Assembly (NCBI GenBank): GCA_932521025.1 | Contig: OW051469.1 | Location: 5,158,398 to 5,222,397, forward strand | Direction: 5' to 3' | Length of the DNA: 64,000 nt | Source: Oscheius onirici | Lineage: Eukaryota; Nematoda; Chromadorea; Rhabditida; Rhabditidae | Shown here: piece by piece, positions 9,468 through 19,027 of the stretch | Layout: the number at the start of each line of letters is the position of its first letter | How positions within the stretch are numbered: the first letter of the stretch is position 1 | The notes under the pieces: model-generated | Databases searched by the model: none | Told to the model about the DNA's origin: nothing | Seen by the model: the letters and a program-made list of their open reading frames with translations, nothing else | Translations under genes and position numbers: made by a program

Positions 9468-11558
9468 TTAACAGTGAAAAAAGAGTAGACCTACCTCGTA
9501 AATCATGTAGCCGTTCCCTGTATCACAATATCGAACAGTAGTCGGTCTAGATCTTCGAACTTTCGGAGATGATTCAGACGACTGAAATTCAAAACCTTTA
9601 TCCACATTCCTCATATTACCTTTCCAATGTCCCACTGTATCCTCTTGAAGGTCGTCAAGTTTTCCAAAAAATCCAGTACTTCTGCTCGAATTCTCGCATT
9701 ACATCCCATATAGATCGGTAGTCTGGCACAGCTGAAAGAGTTTTCAGATACGGAGACTCGAAACAATACCTGGCAATTACAGTAAGCAGCGAAACCATGT
9801 CAGTACAAAGAGTGTAGAAAGGCCGTAGTTCAGGTGACATTAAAGAGTCCTAAATTCGCTTTCGATCTATTACAAAAGACACAAACCTTATTAATAAGTT
9901 CCCACGTGTAAATGATGACGTTAAGTACGTTTGATGCCAAGTAGGTAAAGGTGACAAAGACGAGCATTAATGTTGCAGAACGAATGTTCGTCTGGAAGAC
10001 TTTTGTTTAAAAATATTTGACGGATAGTACTCGATGTTCTGAAGTAGCAAACCGGAACAATTTGGCTCCTTGATGCTGGACTCGGAGACGACGAATAATG
10101 GCAAAATTGAGGTAGAAACAGAGGATAAAGGGCAAGAAGATGGTTATGATGTTGCGGAACCAGTACTGAAAAGTGAAATGAAGTTCTTCGCGAGATAAAT
10201 ATCTGCTCTCACTAAAAATTGTAAAAAGTACTCACTTTGTAAACAGTCTTATACGGCTCCTCTTCGCTGAACTCGGCTACTGTAGCTGTCCACGAAGTTA
10301 CACCCGTACAGTTTGTGTTTGGAATTACCTCAATTGTTCAATTCTCCCACTTTCGCATCAAAATCCCACCTGGACCTCGAAGAACATCGGAAACTTTGCC
10401 AAGAAGGCAAAAACCAGAGCTCCAAAACTGATGGCAAAACGGTGGTTTTTGGCAAAACGGCTGTGAATCTTCGAGCTGGTGACGAATCTGAAATTGCTGG
10501 TTCTCTTTTCAATTCCAATTTCAAGAGAGAGAACCCTCATTTTTTGTTTCCAAGGTCCTTTGCCCGCTGCCGATTATTCAATTTGTGGTCCTTCATTTTC
10601 GTTCGTGTCCCATGTGTTCTTTTCAAGAGGTCGTCGGAAAGGGAAGAGGACCACTTTGTCAAAAATGATATGGGTGACATTTTGAATGTCCCATAAAATT
10701 TGAATTGTTCGAAATTTATAGCAAAATTAGTTTTTTTTTAAATAAGCCTACCTTTCAAAGGCCGCCGCCACAATCAAAAAGGCAGAGGCACTGATGAAAA
10801 CGTGAGAAATGGTCAGCACGATTCTCATGTACCTTAAACTTTCTTTGAGTTTGTAAACTACAAAAACCATACCCCCACCAAGCAGCAGCCAACAATTCCG
10901 ACTCGAAATAGTCCATGTACATGTTGACAGAGAACAGAAGGATGTAGGCAGCTGGACGAATTCTTCTTTGTTTAAAAAAGAAAGTTACCTGATAGAAAAG
11001 TGTCGGCTAGAGCCAGAAAGGTCAGATAAATGAGGTGACAGGAGCGATGACGGGGATTGCTGATCAAGACGATGAATAGGAAAGAGTTGAAGATGACGGA
11101 AAGGAGAGCCAAGGTGGCCCCGAAGAGTCCGACCATAAAGATTCTGGAAAATTGATGGTTCGATTTTCGTAGAACTGTAGCTATTGTGTTCTGAAAAAGT
11201 GTAGTTTTTGAACTGATCCCTTGTTAACTACCCATTCCTCGCTCAGTTCTTCTTATTTTCATCTCCAGAAAATGGTTAACCCCACGTGTTGCGTTCTTTT
11301 CAATTATGCTGCACTGGATATTAGCTCGAGCAACCGAGACCCTTATTTACCCACGGTCTTGAGGTCTTTACGCTGGATGTGAAAAAATTTAATCAAAAAA
11401 TGAAAATGACGTCCAAAGAAAATGAAATGATATTAAAGCTCTGACAGAAAAAAAATATATAAAAAAGCACACCTGCTGATTTCTGGCGGTATGATTGAGC
11501 AGTTCTCTTCCCACCAGTCGTATTCTTCAATTGACGTGGGATGTTCGGGATGGGACAT
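9468..11558 (-). CDS. Rhodopsin-family neuropeptide-type GPCR
   Basis: A multi-exon G-protein-coupled receptor. The N-terminal exon (from ATG 11558) has NCSIIPPEIS before TM1. Seen in order: TM1-2 with ISNPRHRSCHLIYLTF and LALADTF, TM2-3 with NMYMDYFES and LLAAAW, TM3 with TISHVFISASAFLI and AAAFER (the DRY-box position), TM4 RFAISFGALVFAFLAKFP, extracellular loop 2 with a cysteine and acidic residues, TM5 YWFRNIITIFLPFILCFY, TM6 RSATLMLVFVTFTYLASN, TM7 region and ARLPIYMGCN, then a Ser/Arg-rich tail ending at TAA 9468. The pattern fits the worm FMRFamide/peptide receptor-like group, but no ligand can be assigned. No lesion seen. One larger intron (about 10510-10750) lies between the TM3 and TM4 exons. 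Confidence 0.85.
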
Positions 11559-12528
11559 CTTTTCTTTCTGGAACACGTTTTTATTGAAAACTGGACAGCA
11601 AAAATAGTATTACGACATTTTAAAGTCTAAGGCTGCTAAGAAATGTGACGTGGTTGTTTACCATGTCACAGACAGAAGGCAAAATCAGCGGGACTACAAT
11701 CCGCCTAGAGAGAAAATGGAAGCTTAACTTGAGACAAACGAATTGTGAAGGTTTACTAAGTATGAATCACATATTCCGATCCTACTAAGTCTGTTCGTTG
11801 TGGTCACTAAGAAGGGATCATCGTGAAATCATCGAGCCGCAAGTCCAGCGGCTGAACAAGAAGAGGGTCAAAAGAGAGGAAGGGGCGGACAGAAAGGAAG
11901 AAACTAGGACCTAATTGAGAAAGAGCAGATCTGACCCGGAGTCTTAGCGAGATAGAATAGCTGATTGTGAGAAGGGAGGATGAATGAATGATAGGGAAGT
12001 CTGGAATTTGCACGTCGTCGTGTCTTTCTGATCTAGCTCTGTCTCTTTGCTTCTCTCCCAACCAAGGAACATATAGCGAACCCCAAAGAGGTCTTTTGCA
12101 TATAATTTCCCAAATTGCACCTTGTCACTCTCAAACATCAGTCTGATCACTGGACCTTGATGACGAAAGTGTCTAAGAAAAAAAATGGAACAAGGAACAA
12201 AGAATGTTGAGAGTAAGACCTCCAGAATCGAATTGTCCAGATTCTGTCACGTGACCCTCCTTCTCAAAATCAAGAGTATCCTGTGTATCCTGGCCCTAAA
12301 TGAAGTTCTTGACTCGATAGACGAGAGACTGAGAAGAGAAATGAGATATAGCCTGGGGGCAAAGTGGATTCACACGTTGGGTGTGAGAAGGAGGGGGAGC
12401 TATTGCTATCGGGATTCCGAGAAAACAATCCATACGATCCAAAAAATTATTCAAAAACCAGTCTTGAATATACCAAAAACAACCAGAATCACATTAGAAA
12501 AACCGAAAAGCTTGGAAATCACAGATGT
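11559..12528. other. Intergenic between GPCR start and glucosidase II beta stop
   Basis: About 970 bases downstream of the glucosidase gene and upstream of the GPCR, both on the minus strand. It presumably holds the GPCR promoter and the glucosidase 3' UTR. Open frames here have no splice or composition support. No repeat seen. Confidence 0.5.
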
Positions 12529-14251
12529 CTAGAGCTCCACATGGATGGGTTCTTCCTTGTCGGGGTCGTTGCAGGCAGCGGGAGTGCGGAAGAGGAACTC
12601 GTACTCGCACTTTGCGGGTTCTGTAGCCGAGACGAGCTCATTCGTCTCTCCACATTCGATGATGACGTTGGTCGAACGCTGAGGACCGTTCCAACACTGC
12701 TGACCGCCATCGTACTTCTGAGCAAAGTATTTGCGAGGCACGGCTCCGGACCACTCTTTGAAGTGACTAAAAAGTGGAGGATTGTTGATGTTCGGGAAGA
12801 GACAGATACAAACAGTAAGAACCAAATGACTTACCCGAGACTCGTCTCCCCGTGTCCGTTCTTGTCCTTCTGGACAGTCTTGTCAAATGGACACATCTTG
12901 TAGATGTACTGCATGTCATTCAGCTCGAAGCACTGTCCTTTCAACGGAGCCCAGGCGAAATCGTCTCCAAAGTCTTGAGAGGTGAAGGAGTCGGCTTCTC
13001 TGAAGATTTTCAAACTAAAAGTCATAAAAATATCAAGATACCTGATCTGGTTCTCAAAATCCCTAACCTTAAAGTCGATGTCGTTGTATTCTGTGCGAGC
13101 AGTCTCAGCTTCGTCAATAACGGCTTGGATTTCAGCGTCATACGGCGGCATGGACTCATCCTCGTCATTGTCATCTTCATGGTCGGCAACGGGCTCGTCG
13201 TGAGCTTTGTCTTCATCTGAAACAGATTCTCAAATTATAGAAACTTTCAAAGGCTGACCTGCCACCATATCGTCCTTCGGCTCAATGTCTCTCTTGTCCA
13301 GCTCGTAATTCTTCTTGGCGGTCTTCAACGAATCGTACATGTTGGCCAAAAAGTGTTCGAAATCGGCCTCATCCAGTACCAGGAAGAGTTTGGCTTCGGT
13401 CTCTGTGACTTGACCGTCGTGGTCCGAATCCAAGAAGCCCTGCTGAAGCATTTCAGCCAAAGAGATCTTTCCATCAGCGTCTGTGTCGATTTCCTTGAAC
13501 AGGACAGCAGCCTTCTCCTTCTTTTTCTCATCCTTCGTAGCTTGCCATTTGTTTCTGTGCTCGTCCTTCAGCTTTCTCTCTTTCTCCTCTAGCTCGTTCT
13601 TTCTCGCCGTGATCACGTCTCTTTGAGGAAGAAGCTCGTCTCTCTGTGCCCGAATCGGAATGGCCGCGTTGACCTTCTCCTCCTTCATCTGGGCTCCCTG
13701 CTTGGCGAGTTCCCTTCTCGAGGTGAAGCCTTTTCTGGCCACGACAGCCTTGCGTTCCTTCTCCAGACGGGCCGATTTGCCCAGCTCGCCGCAGATGTTT
13801 GGGCACTCTGTTCCGCTGGCGTATTCGTCGCTACCGTCGCAACAGTCACAAATCTTGTCGTTGACACGAGAGCTGGGCACGTACTCGGACTTGTGACCCT
13901 TGTTGGCACAGAAGAAACGACCATTCGGGCAGGCAGAGGTTCCTGAAGATCTTTGTTAAAAAACGAGAACAGAAGCGGGAAACAGCGACAGGGACAAAAA
14001 CTGCAGAAAGAAAAATAGAAAAAAAGGTGCTTACCGGGCTCGTCACTACCGTCAAGACAGTCGCAGTAGTCGTCGTTGATCTGATCGGCGGGAATTGTCT
14101 TGGATCCGTCCAGACAACGGAATTCGGCACCCTGATTATAGAGCGGGATTCGGCTGAACTCGACGCCTCGATGGTAGCTGGGGACCTCATTTGAGAAGGC
14201 ACTGACCGCTTGGAGGGCGACAAACGCCACAAGGACGTTTTTGAAGCTCAT
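12529..14251 (-). CDS. PRKCSH: Glucosidase II regulatory (beta) subunit
   Basis: Non-catalytic subunit that retains and directs glucosidase II in the ER, where it trims glucose from N-glycans in the calnexin cycle. Five exons (14035-14251, 13259-13942, 13042-13216, 12835-12999, 12529-12766) give 492 residues, the usual length. Signal peptide 1-18; two LDL-receptor-A-like Cys repeats (DDYCDCLDGSDE, DKICDCCDGSDE); a long charged coiled coil; two EF-hands (DTDADGKISLAEM, DSDHDGQVTETEA); an acidic stretch; and a C-terminal MRH lectin domain (GQCFELND, KMCPF, GQQCWNGP, KCEYEF, TPAAC). It ends HVEL, a variant of the HDEL/KDEL ER-retrieval signal. Codon use is strongly biased, suggesting high expression. 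It is divergent from the ER chaperone gene at 15236. Confidence 0.97.
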
Positions 14252-15235
14252 TGGCCTGAAAGGTTCTTCATAAAAACTGTAACAAGTTCGGGAGCAAAAT
14301 TAGGAAAGCACCAAATTCGTGCAGCAGACCATATTCTAGTTTTAACCAAGAAATAGAGAAAAATCACTTTTGGTCAATGTCAAGAGTCTAGACAAACAGA
14401 CGAAGCCGTAAATGAGTTGGCAAACGTAGTAAGGCCCCCAAAACGGTGTATTTGAGTTGGCTCTGGCTGCAGCTGGTCCACGCTTACCAGCAGTCCTTGA
14501 ACTGCAACGTCAGCGTAAGAACTAGAAGAAGATTTAACTAGTTCAACCAATCTTTTTGTAACTTTTTGTTCTTTAGGGAGGTAAAGGGTTAAACTTCTTA
14601 GCTTCCAAAGTTTTACTATCGCATCCAGTTTTATGAGAGTTTTTCAAATTCAAAAGTCGGAGAACTAGACTAACTTGATTTTTATTGTGTTCGGAAGAAA
14701 ACAAACGTCGAGACAGCACTCACACGGAGTCCAAAATAATTCTAGTCTTCAAATCAGAGAAAGCGCTTTTCTTTTCTAAACGAAGCTTTATGATTTTTAT
14801 CGATTTAAAGCGAGTTTTTCTTAAAAAGAAGCAAAACTTTTACTAATTGTTTCGAATGTTTTAAAAACTCTACAAACAACAAAACTTTATTTGGATTCCG
14901 TACTCTTCTACGAGACAGACGTGTGAGTTTCCTTTTGAAATGTTACTGAGCTCTGTCAATCTTTCTGTACAATCACATCTTCACTAGATTTAGTAGGAAA
15001 TCTTGCGTATCTTTGAGGCTAAAACAATCATTGTCCTTCCACATATTCTGTACAATTGTTTTCTCGAATACCGGCTCTTTTGGCTAACTTTCCATCCATG
15101 ACAAAAGATTTCCCTATCGTAATTACAAACTTTTCTGATACACCTTCTAAAAACTTGTCTATTTTCCTTCTCTCTGTCATTGTCTTGAACGAACTCTCTA
15201 ACTCTCATTTTTGCAGGTCTTGAAACCAGAAGACT
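14252..15235. promoter_or_regulatory. Shared upstream region of two divergent ER genes
   Basis: About 985 bases between the start codons of glucosidase II beta and DNAJB11, both ER folding genes that the unfolded protein response usually controls. It contains an ACGT-core element, TGACGT on the minus strand (ACGTCA at 14507-14512), as in XBP1/ATF6 sites, and a GTCCACG at about 14477. These single short motifs are suggestive only. A TTTTTGCAG at 15208-15216, 19 bases before the DNAJB11 ATG, looks like a spliced-leader acceptor. Confidence 0.4.
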
Positions 15236-16502
15236 ATGCACCTATTTGCTATTTTGGTGCTACTGGCCTGCAGTCTCGTCCAGCTGGTAGAATGCGGTCG
15301 CGACTTCTACAAAATCCTCGGCGTGCCACGGAATGCCAACGTGAATCAGATCAAGAAGGCCTACAGGAAGCTGGCCAAGGAACTGCATCCGGACAAACAT
15401 CAAGGAGACGAGACGGCCCACGAAAAGTTCCAGGACCTGGGAGCGGCCTATGAGGTGAGTACTTTTAGTTCTATTTTCTTGAGTTTTTCATCTACTTTCT
15501 GTTTCTCCAACTCTGTAAACACTTGTCTTCTAGGTTCTGTCGGACAAGGACAAACGAGCGACCTACGACCGACACGGAGAGGAAGGAGTGAACAAGATGA
15601 GCGGCGGTGGCGGCGGTCACGATCCCTTCTCCAGCTTCTTTGGAGACTTTTTCGGTGACGGAGGACAGTCCAACGGAGATGACCAGACGCCAAAAGGAGC
15701 CGACGTCGTCGTGAATCTGCACGTCTCGTTGGAGGAAGCCTACAATGGACATTTCGTCGAGGTCAAGCGGAAGAAGGCCGTCTACAAGCAGACGAGTGGA
15801 ACACGACAATGCAACTGTCGTCATGAGATGCGGACGGAGCAGATGGGACAAGGCAGATTCCAGATGTATCAGGTCAAGGTCTGCGACGAGTGTCCCAATG
15901 TCAAGCTGGTACAGGAGTCCAAAACTCTCGAGGTAAGGCCTTTCTTCTTTGGTTCACATCATCACAAACTTTAGGTGGAAATCGAAGTCGGAGCCCACGA
16001 CGGTCACGAGCAGATTTTCGTCGGCGAAGGAGAGCCCCACATCGAGGGCGAACCCGGTGATCTCAAGTTCCGCGTCAAGATCCAGAAACATCCGCGATTC
16101 GAGCGCAAGGGCAACGATCTCTTCACCAACGTGACCATCTCACTCCAAGACGCCCTGAACGGCTTCCAAATGGAAATTGAACATCTGGACGGACACAAGG
16201 TTCTCATCGAGAGGGAAAAGGTGGGCTTTAAATATTCTTTCGGCTATTCAATTGCATTGAATGTCTTGTACCCTCCAACAAACAAAGCGTTTTAGGTAAC
16301 TTATCCCGGAGCTCGTCTGCGCAAAAAGGACGAAGGAATGCCCAGCCTGACGGACAACAATCAGCGAGGACAGCTCTACGTGACCTTTGACGTCGAGTTT
16401 CCCCGCGTCGAGATGACTGCAGAACAGAAGACACAGCTCATAGCCATCTTGCAACAGGACGCCGTTAAGCCCAAGGCCTACAACGGTCTACAAGGATTCT
16501 AG
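15236..16502 (+). CDS. DNAJB11: ER-lumen DnaJ co-chaperone ERdj3
   Basis: Co-chaperone that hands unfolded secretory proteins to BiP/HSP70 in the ER lumen (C. elegans dnj-20 type). Four exons (15236-15454, 15534-15932, 15975-16220, 16296-16502) give 356 residues, matching the 358 of human DNAJB11. Signal peptide 1-20 (ends VQLVECG); J domain with DFYKILGV and the essential HPD in ELHPDKH; Gly/Phe-rich linker ([18 protein letters not shown]); the family-specific cysteine pairs CNC and CDECPNVK inserted in the substrate-binding domain; C-terminal beta domains with GEGEPH, DGEPGDL-like [14 protein letters not shown]; ends YNGLQGF (YNGLQGY in man). All key residues intact. A trans-splice-like acceptor sits before the ATG. 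Confidence 0.97.
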
Positions 16503-16986
16503 GCTCGTTTTTCTATTTCCTGTGTGGATACAGTCTATGATACTTTGTTTTCGTTTTTGTTTCTCCCCCACATAAGAAATTAGTCTTAATAATCTTCTTC
16601 TAGTCCTTTCCCAATCCTGATATTGTCTGATTTTCTTGGGCATTTTCGTGATTTTCCGAAGCAAAAAGGGTAAAATTGTACAAGCTCGGAAAAACATAGA
16701 TTGTCTTACTTTCTCTTCCGTCTACTCATTTCTACCCCATAAAATGCTTTTGTGCCCAAAATGACGGGTTTCCTCCAACCATCATCAGTCTAGCAATATG
16801 TTTATGTCAGAAAAAGCTGTGATATTGTAATTTTCTCGATATGATTCGAATTGTTGACGTGCTCTTGCCACACCTTTTTGTTGATAATATATTTTTGACA
16901 AATAAAACATACGAAGTTTTCGAAACAGTTTATTGATAGCACGAACTTTCACTGATACATCCGTCGATTTCTGTCTCTTCGCTTTT
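16503..16986. other. 3' flank of DNAJB11 and PP1 relic
   Basis: About 480 bases between convergent ends. AT-rich; an AATAAA at about 16900 on the plus strand may be the DNAJB11 poly(A) signal, giving a 3' UTR near 400 nt, long for this compact window. No gene seen. Confidence 0.45.
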
Positions 16987-18152
16987 TCACTTCTTCACTA
17001 CCGACGCGGTGACTTTTATTCTAGACTGCTTCGGATTTCCTGATGGGAGTCCGGATTGGGTCTTGTCAAGACCTCGTGACTTGCTACGAGTACTCGATTT
17101 TGCCGTAGATGGATGCAAGTTGAGCCGCATACTTGGAGGAAGAGGTTCGTCACTATCTTCCTGTGCTTCGTATTCCGGCCTCACGACTCGGAACCCAATA
17201 CCTCCGTTGGCATGAATCCGCATGACGGCTCCGTTATTTTGTGCTTCTTACTGGTAGTTTGGAGCAGAAAAGACAGTGACGAGCTTCCTGTTAGCAAAGA
17301 CGGAATAGCCTTCCATCATCATCTGAAATCCCAGCTCACTCCTCTGATCTCGTTTTCCCTGTTAACCATTCGATTTTTCTTTTGGGTCTGCCCAAAGCAG
17401 ATCTGTGGCCAGCGGATTGGACAGAAAATCGTGAATAGGACGTGGTATTGCACGAATATCGTTCAGAGACTTTAGATCAGGGCTCGAACCACCGTGCATG
17501 CAGAGGATCTGAAAGGTTTTGAATTACATACTAGTTTGGAAAATATACCGTTTTTCCGATAAGTCCTGCCAACAGCATGTATCCGAAACAGTCATTGAAC
17601 TTGTCAAATATTTCCTCGTATCGTTCCGGAAATCGCTTCTTTAACTCTCAATGAAATCCATATTCCCGGTTGATACAGGACATTTCGTGGTTCCCTCGGA
17701 GCATTTTGATCTGTCTGGGAAAGACGAGCTTCAAGGTGAACAAATAACAAATGCATTCCATTTGATTCTTCCCTCTGTCTACGTAATCACCGAGAAACAT
17801 AAACTGAAAAAATCTCCGTTTCACTTACTGTCGTAGCCTACCTTTTCCTGTAACACACCCTTTCTGCCTTCTGATGAAAACGGTTCCATCGCTCTCTGTA
17901 GGTCTCTGAACTGTCCATGCACATCTCCGATAACAACAACGGGTGGATTTATTTTCGCAATTATTGGCTCCTGACTGACAGCCTCCTTGCTCATTGCTAC
18001 CAACTCCTGGATTTCCCAGAACTCGTAGGTTACCTAGAATTTTTGTTTTTTTTAGAAAGAAAAAAATCCACTTTTTTATCCCTGAGTGTCGGCTTGGATT
18101 TTAGTATATTCCGATGCTTGTCGATGAATTCGTGTAGATTGAGGCCGGACAT
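16987..18152 (-). pseudogene. PP1-type serine/threonine phosphatase (GLC7-like), decayed
   Basis: Metallophosphatase remains in order: N-terminal helix (MSGLNLHEFIDKHR, ATG 18152), metal motif [46 protein letters not shown]-like segment, GYSVFANR, VFSAPNY and a basic Ser-rich tail. Lesions: TGA at 17648-17650 just after YGFH; a frameshift near 17370 before the RGVS segment; loss of the stretch with the conserved metal-site RAHQ histidine between that segment and GYSVFA; and TAA at 17248-17250 where active enzymes have the Gly of NYCGE. Introns are otherwise normal. The worm PP1 branch with such tails (gsp-3/4-like) is sperm-enriched. No active phosphatase is possible. Confidence 0.87.
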
Positions 18153-18299
18153 TTGCGTCCCCACAAAGGTTTTCTTCGCTCAAAGCACTTTAATAGTTTT
18201 TTAGAGTTTCGTAGAAATACAAAGTTTTATTTTTTAAAACAAATTAATTTATTGCTCTTTATTATAAGGAACTATTTATCTACTTGTCCAGGACCGACG

Positions 18300-19027
18300 A
18301 TGGCTGATGCTAAATTGTGAGTCCTTTCTTCCAATAGAACTGTCGCATGTGGTAAGCAATGTTAAAGGAGAACACTGCAAAACAATCTTCGACCTAAAAC
18401 TTCCAGAAGTCCAAAGCAGCTGAAGGAAGTCTTGAAGATTGTGACGAATGCCGAGTCTAGGACGCACGACATCATAATCATCACGGCCGTCATGATCGGA
18501 TTCATTGTGCTCTCGGTAGCCGTCTACATCGCCCAAACCGTGGTCACGAGTCTTCAGGAGAAGAAGAAGAGTCGCAAGAAAAATACGACTCTGGTCATTT
18601 CGATCGACGAGGAGAAGACGTCGAAAAAGGAGAAGAAGAGCAAAAAGAAGAAAAAGAACAAGCGGGAAGAGGAGATTGAAGAATGGTTGGTGGGATATGA
18701 ACAGAGAAACATAGAAGAATTTTCAGTTCTCATGGCCCAATCACCCACGAACCTTCGAAAAGCATCCACTTCCTCGTCGATCTACTGGCTCCACTGCCTT
18801 CCAAATCAGAAGAGCCAAAGTCACAACGGCCGCAGAGCGCTTCACAGGAATGTTCTCGCCCCGAGACCTCGCCTGATCCGGTCACGACTCCAGTTCTTCC
18901 CACACCGTCACCAGTTCCCACTTCCATCAAAGGGATTCGAAAAACTGACTGCTCGTCTCCTGCCGATCAAAAGAAGAAGAAAGTCAGCTGGCTGGATGAG
19001 AAGACGGCTATAGAACTGCAGACCTGA
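18300..19027 (+). CDS. Small single-pass membrane protein with Lys-rich tail
   Basis: Short first exon (MADAKL from ATG 18300), intron to about 18405, then an exon with one transmembrane helix (IIIITAVMIGFIVLSVAVY) followed by a very lysine-rich cytoplasmic-type stretch and EEEIEE. A second intron (GTTGGT...TTTCAG, about 18685-18726) leads in phase to a Ser/Pro-rich, probably disordered tail ending KKKKVSWLDEKTAIELQT and TGA at 19025-19027. The KVSWL piece resembles an RVxF-like PP1-docking motif (K-V-S-W), which is notable but unproven. Acceptor-like TTGTCCAG lies 8 bases before the ATG. No known family recognised. Confidence 0.6.

Noticed and set aside
12185..12532. 115-codon plus-strand frame antisense to the glucosidase 3' flank
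   Set aside because: Composition is that of reverse-complemented 3' UTR and no splice signals support it.
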